The notes beneath the pieces are model-generated. The model did no database searches, was not told the DNA's origin, and saw nothing but the letters and a program-made list of their open reading frames with translations. The position numbers and the translations under genes were made by a program. Below, one piece after another: positions 46,630-56,030 of a stretch of 64,000 nucleotides of DNA (positions are counted from its first letter, which is position 1; every line of letters begins with the position of its first letter). Source of the DNA: Pedobacter sp. N36a (GTDB lineage: Bacteria > Bacteroidota > Bacteroidia > Sphingobacteriales > Sphingobacteriaceae); assembly GCF_014472395.1 (NCBI RefSeq), contig NZ_JACSZW010000007.1, forward strand, positions 62,001 to 126,000, read 5' to 3'.

Positions 46630-48126
46630 CTATTTAATCCGGTTTAATCCCGCCTTAGCCTGAGTTTCAATACTGCTTTCGTATTCATGATTTTTCATCT
46701 GGATGGCCGTATTGAAACTTTCCTTTGCTTTGGCTGTGTTCTTTTGCTTTTCATACACCTTCCCCATCTGCAGTGCAGCATTGGCAGCAAAGTAATATTT
46801 CAATTGTTTTCCGTTGCTGATGGCCAGCTGATAATTCGTCAAAGCCGCATCATCCTTGCCCAAGTCGTCGTATAAACGCCCTAAACGGTAATAATACTCC
46901 GTACGGTCTCTACCCACACTGAAATCTTCTGCTTTACGTGTTGATAATACTTCGACTCCTTTGCTGTAATATCCACCATCAAAAAGTAAACGAACTTTTA
47001 AAAGGGTTAAATCAGGCATTGGACCATTTGCTTCATTGAGTGCTTGCTTGTCTTTTTCCTGATAGACATAACCATTGTTTTTTACTTTCGTAGTAAAGCC
47101 AGTATAAGCTCCTGTATCGCCTTTTAATAAAGAAACCCAAGCCAAGTGCAGGTTGGCATCTTTAATGTAATTAACGCCTTTATTTTGCTGCAGAAAGCGA
47201 TTGAAATACACAGCAGCCGAAACATCGAGTTTGTTGAGCATCGCGGTTCCCGTTAGAAGTTCCAGATATGGAAATGAAGTATAATAATTACCAGAAGGCC
47301 GGTTTTGCAAGATCTGTATCGCTTCGGCATTGTGACCGGTTTTAGCGCATACACTCGCTTGCAAATAAGCTTTCAATAGACTACTATCAGCCATTCTAGC
47401 CGTATATTTCATGGTTTTCTGGTAAGCATTCGGACTGTGTGCAATGTCATTTAATACGAATACATAGTAAAACACGACTTCTTCATAAAAGGGCTCATAA
47501 GTAGATTTCGGTAGGTTTTCGGCCAGGTTATCCAGCATATTCATGCCAGCCTTAAGGTTTCCTTTGATGCCAAAAGTAGCCAATGTACTTTTTAACATGC
47601 CATCTGGCAGGTTGCCAAGGAAGGCATTGATGACGCCCAGTCCCTTTGAGTTGAGGTGGAAAGCGGGGAACTTTTTAGTGTTTTCCTGCAGTAGCCCATT
47701 GGCTTTTTTAATCTCTCTGGCCGCGGTAAAATATTCTCCGTAACGTCCTCTGATTAAAGCCCATTGCAGGTTAATTTCTGCCTGAGCATACAAATAATAA
47801 GGCGAGCTTTTATCGTCCCCCTCAATCTGGTCCAATCTTTTTGATTTGTTATCTTTTAGCTGATCAAAATCGGCTTTGCTTTCTGTAGTCAATAAATGAA
47901 AGTAATCGACATAATTTTCCAACAGCGGGATGATCGAATTTTTAGGGTTGACTTTTTTCTCATTAGCGATCAATGCTTTAGCGGTGTTGAGTTTCAGCTC
48001 AAAGATATTCTGGTAAGCACGGAGACAGTTGGCATTGAAGTCGAAGTTGGCAAAAACCGCAGTAGGCGCAGTTAAAAAGAGGATAAAAAGGGATAATCGG
48101 GTACAAAAAGATTTTATTTCAGCCAT
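46630..48126 (-). CDS. Exported TPR repeat protein
   Basis: This 498-residue protein starts with a signal-like segment (SLFILFLTAPTAVFANFDFNANC). The remainder is alpha-helical with TPR units. The clearest are near the C-terminus: YYYRLGRLYDDLGKDDAALTN and AALQMGKVYEKQKNTAKAKE. An earlier part has YGEYFTAAREIKKANGLL and LGVINAFLGNLPDGML. Such proteins scaffold envelope complexes, and the specific partner is unknown. A candidate promoter lies at 48178-48185. Confidence 0.8.
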   Translation of the reverse strand: MAEIKSFCTRLSLFILFLTAPTAVFANFDFNANCLRAYQNIFELKLNTAKALIANEKKVNPKNSIIPLLENYVDYFHLLTTESKADFDQLKDNKSKRLDQIEGDDKSSPYYLYAQAEINLQWALIRGRYGEYFTAAREIKKANGLLQENTKKFPAFHLNSKGLGVINAFLGNLPDGMLKSTLATFGIKGNLKAGMNMLDNLAENLPKSTYEPFYEEVVFYYVFVLNDIAHSPNAYQKTMKYTARMADSSLLKAYLQASVCAKTGHNAEAIQILQNRPSGNYYTSFPYLELLTGTAMLNKLDVSAAVYFNRFLQQNKGVNYIKDANLHLAWVSLLKGDTGAYTGFTTKVKNNGYVYQEKDKQALNEANGPMPDLTLLKVRLLFDGGYYSKGVEVLSTRKAEDFSVGRDRTEYYYRLGRLYDDLGKDDAALTNYQLAISNGKQLKYYFAANAALQMGKVYEKQKNTAKAKESFNTAIQMKNHEYESSIETQAKAGLNRIK

Positions 48127-48177
48127 TATAGATATAAGGAATTAATAAGGATTAACAGCAATGGGGCGACAATGTTT

Positions 48178-48185
48178 CAAAGATA
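48178..48185 (-). promoter_or_regulatory. Candidate -7 element of the TPR gene
   Basis: TATCTTTG on the minus strand lies between the upstream gene's terminator and the TPR start, giving a leader of about 46 nt. No good -33 TTG was found. Confidence 0.4.
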
Positions 48186-48204
48186 AAAAACAAGGCCAAC
48201 GAAA

Positions 48205-48234
48205 AAAGGCCGGAAATAAATCCCGGCCTTTTTA
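48205..48234 (-). terminator. Terminator after the zinc-ribbon gene
   Basis: AAAAAGGCCGG and CCGGCCTTTTT form a symmetrical GC-rich stem with an 8-base loop and T runs on both strands. It separates the Nif3-zinc-ribbon unit from the TPR gene. Confidence 0.85.
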
Positions 48235-48251
48235 TATTCGATAATTTGTGG

Positions 48252-48995
48252 TTATACTGGAGCTACTTCTTGTGTTAGGGCTTCATCCACAAGGATTCTT
48301 CCACAGTGCTCACACACGATAATTTTCTTACGTTGACGAATGTCAAGCTGACGTTGAGGCGGGATCTGGTTGAAACAACCTGAACATGAATCACGGTCAA
48401 TCGTTACCACTGCCAATCCGTTATTTGCATTTCCTCTTAACCTGTTATAAGCGGTTAACAGTCTTTCCTCGATTTGAGTTTCTGCTTTTTCAGATTTTTT
48501 AGCTAGTGATTGCTCTTCTTTTTCCGTTTCAGCAGTAATGGTTTGCAATTCGCCTTTTTTAATTTCAAGATCTTTTTTTCTTGACTCTAAATCAGCTAAT
48601 GCTTTTTCATAAACCTCATTTTTCGTTGCGATGTCAAAACCATGCTCTCTGATTTTCTTCTCACAAACCTGAATTTCAAGTGTTTGTATTTCTACCTCTT
48701 TAGTTAAGGCGTCATACTCACGGTTGTTTTTAACATCTTTTAACTGGGTCTCATATTTCTTGATCAAGTTCTGAGCTTCTTTGATCATGTTTTTACGCGT
48801 TACAATGGCATCTTCAGTATCATCCAATTCGCCTTTGAATTTTTGTATACGTGTTTCCAGGCCAGCAACTTCATCTTCTAAATCAGCCACTTCCATTGGT
48901 AATTCACCACGGATTTGACGTATTTTATCGATCTTAGTATGCAGGGTTTGTAATTCGTATAAAGCTTTTAGCTTTTGCTCTACAGTTTGTTCCAT
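48252..48995 (-). CDS. Coiled-coil protein with C-terminal C4 zinc ribbon
   Basis: This 247-residue protein has a long coiled coil (about residues 5-185, with IRQIRGELPMEVADLEDEVA and many heptads of Glu, Lys and Leu). A zinc ribbon of four cysteines follows (SCSGCFNQIPPQRQ ... VCEHCGRILVDE). The architecture is that of the CT398/YbjN-unrelated zinc-ribbon family common in bacteria beside Nif3-like genes. Function is unknown, and nucleic-acid binding is a guess. The start overlaps the stop of the Nif3-like gene by one base. Confidence 0.88.
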   Translation of the reverse strand: MEQTVEQKLKALYELQTLHTKIDKIRQIRGELPMEVADLEDEVAGLETRIQKFKGELDDTEDAIVTRKNMIKEAQNLIKKYETQLKDVKNNREYDALTKEVEIQTLEIQVCEKKIREHGFDIATKNEVYEKALADLESRKKDLEIKKGELQTITAETEKEEQSLAKKSEKAETQIEERLLTAYNRLRGNANNGLAVVTIDRDSCSGCFNQIPPQRQLDIRQRKKIIVCEHCGRILVDEALTQEVAPV

Positions 48996-50092
48996 TAAAT
49001 GAAATAATTTATGGGGTTTGTGTTATGCTCCGTTAAACGGATTGCAAAGTTAGGAAATTTTTCTTGAATAATATCTATCAACAAATCAGATGTAAATTGT
49101 TCACTCTCAAAGTGTCCGATATCTGCAATGACTAATTTTTCATCGGCATCAAAAAACTCATGGTATTTAAAATCTGCAGTTACAAAAGCATCGGCACCTG
49201 CAGCAATGGCATCTTTGAGCAGAAAGCTACCGGAACCACCACATACTGCGACCTTTCTGATTCTTTTAGGAAGTATTTTGGTGTGTCTGATCACGACAGC
49301 ATCCATCCTGTCTTTGACCAGGTTGAGGAATGCGCGGCCGTCCATAGCTTCGTCCAGCCAGCCGATCATGCCCGCTCCTACGGTATCCAGCTTATTTTCG
49401 AGCTGGTAAATGTCGTAGGCCACTTCTTCATAAGGGTGGTTCTCTAGCAGTGCCAGGAGGATTTTGCGTTCATTTTGTGCGATGAATACTGTTTCAATCC
49501 TGATTTCTTCTTCATGGTGACGAATCCCTGGTTCTCCAACAAAAGGATCTGTGTGTTCATTTCCTTTGAAAGTACCGGTACCAGTGGCATTAAAACTGCA
49601 TTCGCTATAATTGCTGATGTTCCCTGCTCCCGCAGCAAAAAGTGCATCTTTAAGTTCTTCTGCCTGTTCCACCGGACAAAAAGTAACGAGTTTTTTAAGT
49701 AATGACCCTTTTGGACTGAGAATTTTGGCATTTTTTAGTCCGAGTCTTTTCGCAATGACGCCATTGACGCCATATTTCACATGGTCCAGATTGGTATGAA
49801 TGGCATATAAGGCAATGTTATTTTGGATGGCTTTGAGGACTACCCTTTCCACGTACGTTTTTCCGGTGATCTTTTTCAATCCTTTGAAAACGATGGGATG
49901 ATGGGTAATGATTAGGTTGCAGTTTTGGGCTATTGCCTCCTCTACAATCGCTTCTGTACAGTCGAGGGCAACTAATGCGCCATGTACTTCCATTTCAGGC
50001 TGGCCCACCAACAGGCCTGAGTTGTCATAATCTTCCTGATAATTGAGCGGTGCAAAGGCTTCCAGATGTGCTATTAAAATGGATAATCTCAT
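48995..50092 (-). CDS. Nif3-like dinuclear metal centre protein (YbgI/DUF34 family)
   Basis: This 365-residue protein has the Nif3 N- and C-terminal halves (NYQEDYDNSGLLVGQPEMEV, IITHHPIVFKGLKKITG, IALYAIHTNLDHVKYGVNG; then GGSGSFLLKDAIAAGADAFVTADFKYHEF and IADIGHFESEQF). An extra middle domain of about 100 residues (PVEQAEELKDALFAAGAGNI) is typical of the longer bacterial forms. Metal ligands are the THHP and HFESE histidines and acids. The biochemical role is unsettled; GTP cyclohydrolase annotations are weak. Confidence 0.93.
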   Translation of the reverse strand: MRLSILIAHLEAFAPLNYQEDYDNSGLLVGQPEMEVHGALVALDCTEAIVEEAIAQNCNLIITHHPIVFKGLKKITGKTYVERVVLKAIQNNIALYAIHTNLDHVKYGVNGVIAKRLGLKNAKILSPKGSLLKKLVTFCPVEQAEELKDALFAAGAGNISNYSECSFNATGTGTFKGNEHTDPFVGEPGIRHHEEEIRIETVFIAQNERKILLALLENHPYEEVAYDIYQLENKLDTVGAGMIGWLDEAMDGRAFLNLVKDRMDAVVIRHTKILPKRIRKVAVCGGSGSFLLKDAIAAGADAFVTADFKYHEFFDADEKLVIADIGHFESEQFTSDLLIDIIQEKFPNFAIRLTEHNTNPINYFI

Positions 50093-50174
50093 AAGCTGTA
50101 AATTTACGATTTGAACCGCATAAAATAAACTTAATCATTTTCGGGCTTTTCTGCATTGGATCCTGCAAAAAAAA

Positions 50175-50198
50175 GCCGGTTCAAAAGATTGAACCGGC
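50175..50198 (-). terminator. Terminator after the TM2 gene
   Basis: GCCGGTTCAA and TTGAACCGGC form a perfect 10-bp stem with an AAGA loop, followed on the minus strand by CTTTTTTTT-like sequence. Confidence 0.88.
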
Positions 50199-50216
50199 GC
50201 TGTTATTTTAAAGGTT

Positions 50217-50576
50217 TTATTGGATATTTCCCATTTTCACCATTTGCAAGCTTTCAAAAACCATACGCTGGTTGTATTCCATGGCTAAAGTTTTGTGGTT
50301 TACCAAGTCGATAATCGTCCCAATAAAGCACAATCCAAAGGTAAAGAAGTAAAGGACGCCCATTCCGATCTGGTTGACCAGAAATCTAGGTAATCCAGGA
50401 ACAAAAAATCCCAGGATACAGTACAATACCATATCATCTGGATTTCTTCTTTTACTTCCGTAAATCATTAAAAATCCCCTTAACTGTTGTTCACTAAATC
50501 CTGTAGTTGCAGTCTGCAAGTAAGAATATTCCTGAGGTGTGATGCCCGGCAGTGTCATAAATGGTGAATCAAACAT
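50217..50576 (-). CDS. TM2 domain-containing membrane protein
   Basis: This 119-residue protein has a soluble N-terminus (FDSPFMTLPGITPQEYSYLQ). A TM2 hairpin of two helices follows around residues 50-95 (VLYCILGFFVPGLPRFLV, GVLYFFTFGLCFIGTIIDL), with the short loop and the DLV end usual for the family. Function is unknown. It overlaps the DUF2752 gene by 8 bp, so the two are surely co-expressed. Confidence 0.88.
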   Translation of the reverse strand: MFDSPFMTLPGITPQEYSYLQTATTGFSEQQLRGFLMIYGSKRRNPDDMVLYCILGFFVPGLPRFLVNQIGMGVLYFFTFGLCFIGTIIDLVNHKTLAMEYNQRMVFESLQMVKMGNIQ

Positions 50577-50898
50577 ATCTCTCCTCCTTATATTTTAATT
50601 TTCTATTGTTATCTATTATCCTGTTAACCAGTTCAATAATTCGGTGTCCAATGATCAGCAGTGCTGGAATTCCAAACCAATGATGCGCCAGACTTTCCCT
50701 TACATTTCCGTGGAGCAGCTGGGTAATTGCCCTGCCGATGCCACATCCTGGGCACCAATCTACGCCCAAATTTGCTAGCGGGCACAGTGTAAAATGATGA
50801 ATATGCCCATGCGGTATTGGTTCTGCCATCGCCAGCAATACCAAGGCCGTAATCCAGAAGATCAATTCAACAGGTATGCGCTGCAGCATTTTCATCAA
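50569..50898 (-). CDS. DUF2752 membrane protein
   Basis: This 109-residue protein matches DUF2752: a helix near the N-terminus (VELIFWITALVLLAMA), then FTLCPLANLGVDWCPGCGIGRAITQLLHGN with the conserved Cys-Pro-Gly-Cys-Gly. A second helix follows (WFGIPALLIIGHRIIEL). Function is unknown. In Bacteroidota such genes are commonly next to a TM2 gene, as here. Confidence 0.9.
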   Translation of the reverse strand: MMKMLQRIPVELIFWITALVLLAMAEPIPHGHIHHFTLCPLANLGVDWCPGCGIGRAITQLLHGNVRESLAHHWFGIPALLIIGHRIIELVNRIIDNNRKLKYKEERYV

Positions 50899-50995
50899 TA
50901 GCCATTATTTGGTTAGGAAATTTATGGTCCTAATATCGTTTTTATTTTAGATGGATTAATAGAGACTTTGTTACATTTAAGCTCGCCATAAATCT

Positions 50996-51003
50996 TACCT
51001 TTG
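50996..51003 (+). promoter_or_regulatory. TAnnTTTG -7 element directly before mfd
   Basis: TACCTTTG ends 4 bases before the GTG start of mfd, predicting transcription from the start codon itself. Confidence 0.5.
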
Positions 51004-51007
51004 CATA

Positions 51008-54000
51008 GTGAACATCCGTGACCTGATAAATACCTATAAAACAGACGAACGCATTGTCGCATTGGCAAAAGCCCTCAACGCGGGCAAAGGTAATAAACTT
51101 CAACTAAAAGGTTTAGTTGGTTCTGCCGATGCAACGATAGCCATTGCTATTTATTTTCTGTTGCACAAGCCCATGTTATTTGTCCTTCCTGATCGGGAAG
51201 AGGCTTCTTATTTCATGGCCGATCTGGAGAGTATCCTTGATAAAGAGGTATTACTTTTCCCATCTTCCTTCCGTAAACCCTTTGAATTCACCCAGGTAGA
51301 CACCGCAAATGTGCTGGCCAGGGCAGAAGTGCTCAATGAGCTGAATCATCATTCAGAATATGGCAAAATTGTGGTGACCTATCCGGAAGCTTTGGCGGAA
51401 AAGGTAATCAATAGGAGTGTCCTGGAGAAAAATACGCTTGAAATTGCCGTTCAGACAAAACTGGGAATTGATTTTATCAATGAATTCCTGATTGATTACG
51501 ATTTTGAGCGCACAGAATTCGTTTATGAGCCTGGGCAATTCTCCATTCGTGGCGGGATTGTAGATATTTTCTCTTTCTCACATGATTTACCTTACCGAAT
51601 TGAATTTTTTGGTGATGTGATCGAGAGCATCCGGACCTTTGAGATTGAAAGTCAGCTGTCTGTGGAAGATGTAAAAACTTTTACCATCATCCCAAATGTG
51701 CAGTCCAAATACCTGACAGAAAGCAATATCAATCTGTTGGATTATATAGAAAAAGACACTATACTTTGGTTTAAAGACGTAGAATTTAGTCTGGACGTCA
51801 TTAAAGGCGGTTATAAGAAAGCAAAAGAGCTTTGGCTTGCTTTACCGGCAAAAGAGAAATCGGAGAATCAGGATTGGATTGATCCTAAATTTGCTTTTAC
51901 GGATGAGAAAATGATGGCCGATATGGTGCATGATTTTTCATTGATCGAATTTGGCAAGCAGTTTTTCTATAAAACTGAGCATGTGATCTCTTTTGAGACT
52001 AAACCGCAGCCATCCTTCAATAAAGATTTCAACCTGCTCATTCACAACCTGAAAGAGAATGAAAAGCAGGGGATCCACAATTATATTTTCAGTTCTTCTC
52101 CGAAGCAAACCGAGCGTTTGTATGCGATTTTAGAAGATATTGATAAAACAGCCAAGTTTACACCGGTTAATATTCCATTGCGGGAGGGGTTCTTAGATCC
52201 ACACCAGAACGTGGCTTTTTATACCGACCATCAGATCTTTGACCGTTTCTATAAATACAAGCTAAAAAGAGGCTATCAACGGAGTCAGGCCATTACTTTG
52301 AAAGAACTCAGAGACCTGAAACCCGGAGATTTTGTGACCCATATTGACCATGGTATCGGAAAGTATGCCGGACTTGAAAAAGTAGAGGTAAGTGGTAAGA
52401 CGCAGGAGATGATTCGCTTGGTTTATGCCGATAACGACTTGCTGTATGTAAACATCAACTCCCTAAACCGGATTGCTAAATACAGCGGAAAGGACGGAAC
52501 AGCTCCGAAAATGAATAAACTGGGCACAGAAGCCTGGGATAAGCTTAAAAAAAATACTAAAAAAAAAGTTAAAGACATTGCCAGGGACCTGATTAAGCTG
52601 TATGCGCTGAGGAAAACCCAGGTAGGTACTGCATTTGCTCCTGATGGCTATCTGGAAACAGAACTGGAAGCTTCCTTCATCTATGAGGATACCCCAGACC
52701 AAGAAAAGGCCACCATGGATGTCAAAAAAGACATGGAAGCGCCGCATCCAATGGATCGTTTGATTTGTGGTGATGTAGGTTTCGGCAAGACTGAAATCGC
52801 TATCCGTGCTGCTTTTAAAGCAGTTGCCAACGGAAAACAGGCTGCCATACTGGTGCCAACTACCATTCTGGCACTGCAGCATTTCAAAACTTTTTCGGCC
52901 CGTTTGAAGGACTTCCCTTGTACGGTAGACTATATCAACCGTTTCAAGACGAATAAACAGATCAAGGAAACCCTGGCCAAATTGGCTGAAGGGAAAGTAG
53001 ACATTGTAATTGGTACCCACAGACTCTTGAGTAAAGACGTGAAATTCAAGGACCTGGGCATCATGATTATTGATGAAGAGCAGAAATTTGGGGTAACTTC
53101 CAAAGAAAAGCTAAGGGTACTGAGGGCAAACGTAGATACACTGACCTTAACCGCTACACCGATTCCAAGAACATTACACTTTTCGCTGATGGGCGCAAGG
53201 GATCTTTCGATCATGAGCACACCACCACCAAACCGTCAGGCAGTAAATACGGAATTACATGTTTTCAATGATAAATTGATCCAGGAAGCTGTTCAATTCG
53301 AGCTGGACAGGGGTGGACAAGTCTTTTTCATCCATAATCGGGTGAATGATCTGCCGCAATTAGGAGGGATGATCCAAAGATTAGTTCCTAAAGCAAGAAT
53401 CGGAATTGCACACGGACAGCTGGACGGCGATGCACTTGAAGATGTGATGCTTGATTTTATCAATGGAGAAAAAGATGTATTGGTAGCAACCACGATTATT
53501 GAGGCTGGTCTGGACATTCCAAATGCCAATACCATCATCATCAACCATGCCCATATGTTTGGGCTAAGTGATTTGCACCAGATGCGTGGCAGGGTAGGGC
53601 GCTCCAACAAAAAGGCCTTTTGTTACTTGTTGAGTCCACCGTTATCTACACTGACTTCCGAAGCCAGAAAAAGACTGAGTGCGATAGAGGAGTTTTCAGA
53701 CCTGGGCAGCGGTTTCAACATCGCCATGCGGGATTTAGACATCCGTGGGAGTGGAAACTTGCTAGGAGCGGAGCAGAGTGGTTTCATCGCCGAAATCGGC
53801 TTTGAAATGTACCATAAGATCTTAGATGAGGCCATTCAGGAGCTGAAAGGTGATGAGTTCAAGGAATTATTTAAGAATGAACCGGCTCGTCCTTTTGTAA
53901 CCTATACACAGATAGATACCGATCTGGATATGTTTATTCCAGATGATTATGTGACCAATATTACCGAACGCTATAACCTGTATACCGAGCTTTCCAAGTT

Positions 54001-54349
54001 GGAAAATGAAACACAGCTGAAAGCTTTTGAAACTGCGTTAAAAGACCGTTTTGGACCTGTTCCGAAGCCGGTAAAAACCATGCTCAATGTACTCCGTTTG
54101 CAATGGGTAGCCAAGAAACTGGCTTTTGAAAAGCTGAGCTTTAAAAAAGGGGTATTGCGCGGTTATTTTATCGCTGATAAGCAATCTGCCTTCTTTGATT
54201 CAACGATGTTTAATCAGATCCTGCATTTTGCACAGATGCACCCGAGGATTTGTAATTTAAAAGAAGTGAAAAACTCTTTACGGATTGCTTTTGAAGGCTT
54301 GAAATCAGTGGACGAAGCGGTAGAGATGCTAAATATGGTGGCTAATTAA
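51008..54349 (+). CDS. mfd: Transcription-repair coupling factor Mfd
   Basis: This 1113-residue protein uses a GTG start. It has the UvrB-homologous N-terminus (FVYEPGQFSIRGGIVDIFSF), the RNA-polymerase-interacting domain (PGDFVTHIDHGIGKYAGLEK), and an SF2 translocase with GDVGFGKT (588-595), DEEQKFGV, LTATPIPRTL and the QMRGRVGRS motif VI. The TRCF C-terminal domain closes it. It removes RNA polymerase stalled at DNA damage and recruits UvrA. The small DUF3820 gene follows after 12 bp. Confidence 0.98.
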   Translation: MNIRDLINTYKTDERIVALAKALNAGKGNKLQLKGLVGSADATIAIAIYFLLHKPMLFVLPDREEASYFMADLESILDKEVLLFPSSFRKPFEFTQVDTANVLARAEVLNELNHHSEYGKIVVTYPEALAEKVINRSVLEKNTLEIAVQTKLGIDFINEFLIDYDFERTEFVYEPGQFSIRGGIVDIFSFSHDLPYRIEFFGDVIESIRTFEIESQLSVEDVKTFTIIPNVQSKYLTESNINLLDYIEKDTILWFKDVEFSLDVIKGGYKKAKELWLALPAKEKSENQDWIDPKFAFTDEKMMADMVHDFSLIEFGKQFFYKTEHVISFETKPQPSFNKDFNLLIHNLKENEKQGIHNYIFSSSPKQTERLYAILEDIDKTAKFTPVNIPLREGFLDPHQNVAFYTDHQIFDRFYKYKLKRGYQRSQAITLKELRDLKPGDFVTHIDHGIGKYAGLEKVEVSGKTQEMIRLVYADNDLLYVNINSLNRIAKYSGKDGTAPKMNKLGTEAWDKLKKNTKKKVKDIARDLIKLYALRKTQVGTAFAPDGYLETELEASFIYEDTPDQEKATMDVKKDMEAPHPMDRLICGDVGFGKTEIAIRAAFKAVANGKQAAILVPTTILALQHFKTFSARLKDFPCTVDYINRFKTNKQIKETLAKLAEGKVDIVIGTHRLLSKDVKFKDLGIMIIDEEQKFGVTSKEKLRVLRANVDTLTLTATPIPRTLHFSLMGARDLSIMSTPPPNRQAVNTELHVFNDKLIQEAVQFELDRGGQVFFIHNRVNDLPQLGGMIQRLVPKARIGIAHGQLDGDALEDVMLDFINGEKDVLVATTIIEAGLDIPNANTIIINHAHMFGLSDLHQMRGRVGRSNKKAFCYLLSPPLSTLTSEARKRLSAIEEFSDLGSGFNIAMRDLDIRGSGNLLGAEQSGFIAEIGFEMYHKILDEAIQELKGDEFKELFKNEPARPFVTYTQIDTDLDMFIPDDYVTNITERYNLYTELSKLENETQLKAFETALKDRFGPVPKPVKTMLNVLRLQWVAKKLAFEKLSFKKGVLRGYFIADKQSAFFDSTMFNQILHFAQMHPRICNLKEVKNSLRIAFEGLKSVDEAVEMLNMVAN

Positions 54350-54361
54350 CCCAAGAAATCA

Positions 54362-54574
54362 ATGAATCCTCAATTATTAAACGATCTGGTGACCATGAAA
54401 ATGCCTTATGGCAAGTACCAGGGGAAGACCATGTGTGACCTTCCGGAATATTACCTGGTATGGTACCACAATAAGGGTTTCCCTGCGGGAAAACTAGGGG
54501 AGATGATGGCTACGTTATATGAGATTAAATTGAACGGTTTAGAATACTTATTACAGCCTTTGAAGAAAAGATAG
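54362..54574 (+). CDS. DUF3820 family protein
   Basis: This 70-residue protein matches DUF3820 (MPYGKYQGKTMCDLPEYYLVWYHNKGFPAGKLGEMM). It starts 12 bases after mfd and is probably co-transcribed. Function is unknown; the sequence resembles the C-terminal parts of some exonuclease-related proteins, where the same motif occurs. Confidence 0.9.
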   Translation: MNPQLLNDLVTMKMPYGKYQGKTMCDLPEYYLVWYHNKGFPAGKLGEMMATLYEIKLNGLEYLLQPLKKR

Positions 54575-54636
54575 CCTAAGGGTCTTTTTCAAAGAGAAAG
54601 TCGCTTAAATGCGCTTATTCTCGTTCAAAAGAACAT

Positions 54637-54671
54637 AAAAAAAGCTGCAGATCTCTCTGCAGCTTTTTTTA
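54637..54671. terminator. Bidirectional terminator between the DUF3820 and DUF4302 genes
   Basis: AAAAAAAGCTGCAGA and TCTGCAGCTTTTTTT pair around TCTC. The symmetric T/A runs serve both convergent transcripts. Confidence 0.9.
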
Positions 54672-54683
54672 TGCTTTCAATTA

Positions 54684-56006
54684 TTATTGAGCCAATACTC
54701 CGTAGAAATAAGAGTTTGGATTAGTCTCACTTAAGAATCCACCTACAGTTGATCCTGATGGTGCTGCAGCACCAATATAGGCCACCTTAAAGGCATTTGT
54801 GTTCAAATAATTAATAAACGGAGTTAATGCAGGTCTAATCGCCTCCCCATTACTTACCGTTGTACCAGAAACTGGCGCAGGAATTCCTGTAAGTTGAGCA
54901 ACCCCAGCGTCATTAACCGCCATGTTGAAGTAAAAATCTCCATCATAAAAAGTTGTGCTATTGGTCGCTGCCGGAAGGAAACGAACCCTTAGGATCATTT
55001 GGTTATTTCCTGTAAATAATAAGGTCATATAATCCAGACGCAGCCCTTGAATAGCTGGTAAGCTGGTTGCCACAGCATTATATCTTGTCAAGAAATCTGC
55101 AGACAAATCGGGTAAAACTGCTGGACTGATCTTCATAGAAGTAAACCTTGTACCAAGAAGGGTATGCAATGCGGGTGTTTTGTCAAGAATTAATGGGACA
55201 GTAGAAGCTACAACTTTGAATTTTGTAGTCCCCTCCAACAGGTAAAAATAGCTATCAGTAGCATCCCATAAGACTTTTTTAAAGACATGTGCACCATACA
55301 CAATTGGATTTTTAAGCTCCAATCCATCAATTGCAAAAGCAAAAGCATTGTCTACACCTCCAATATTGAATGACTTTGTAGACACCCCGATAGACACTGG
55401 TACTTGTTTATTATCCAGCATTACATAAGGGAACTTTCCAGCTAAGAAGGCAACTGTTTTAGTTCTCATTGTGTTTAAGCCTCCGCCAATGATTGCTTGT
55501 TCTTCCAAGCCTGAAAGCTTCACCATATTCATTAGGTTTCCATTGACAATACCTCTCATTTTGAGCGTATCTCCAATAATTCCATCAAAAGCAAATTCAA
55601 AGTCAGAAGTTAAACCTTTACCATTAGTACCACCGCTGATGCTTCCGTTTGGATCTGCTGGCAAGTGAATATAATTGTACGTATCAAACATTAAAGTTGG
55701 AAATTGCAAGGCTTTCAAGCGGTAGGTACTTTCCTGAAGAGTAACTGCTGTCGTGGTATTAAAATCCGACAGCATTTTCACTTTCCCTTCTTTGTCAAAT
55801 TTGAAATAAAAGGAAAACCCTTTCCCCAGCTTTGGGTAAATTGTGCCTTTCCATCCATTTTCAGCGGATAAAAGCTCTGCCTGATGTTCTACAAGTGCTG
55901 CTGCTACTCTTTGATCAGGGTCATCCAGAATTGGATTTTCGTCCTTCTTACATCCGGTAATAAACCCTGCGGACAGTAGAACTATATATAATAAGAATCT
56001 TTTCAT
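54684..56006 (-). CDS. DUF4302 lipoprotein of the SusCD-metallohydrolase locus
   Basis: This 440-residue lipoprotein has a signal ending in GFITGC (lipobox Cys at 19). The N-terminal region RVAAALVEHQAELLSAENGWKGTIYP is the recognisable DUF4302 start, followed by beta-rich sequence. It is the last gene of the operon, 24 bp after the metallohydrolase gene. Family members occur mainly in such loci and are thought to be surface-exposed accessory binding proteins. Substrate is unknown. Confidence 0.88.
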   Translation of the reverse strand: MKRFLLYIVLLSAGFITGCKKDENPILDDPDQRVAAALVEHQAELLSAENGWKGTIYPKLGKGFSFYFKFDKEGKVKMLSDFNTTTAVTLQESTYRLKALQFPTLMFDTYNYIHLPADPNGSISGGTNGKGLTSDFEFAFDGIIGDTLKMRGIVNGNLMNMVKLSGLEEQAIIGGGLNTMRTKTVAFLAGKFPYVMLDNKQVPVSIGVSTKSFNIGGVDNAFAFAIDGLELKNPIVYGAHVFKKVLWDATDSYFYLLEGTTKFKVVASTVPLILDKTPALHTLLGTRFTSMKISPAVLPDLSADFLTRYNAVATSLPAIQGLRLDYMTLLFTGNNQMILRVRFLPAATNSTTFYDGDFYFNMAVNDAGVAQLTGIPAPVSGTTVSNGEAIRPALTPFINYLNTNAFKVAYIGAAAPSGSTVGGFLSETNPNSYFYGVLAQ

Positions 56007-56030
56007 ATCAGTATTTTTATTGATCAGCTA

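Noticed and set aside
52463..53020. 185-codon minus-strand frame inside mfd
   Set aside because: It lies wholly within the conserved mfd helicase and is antisense shadow coding.
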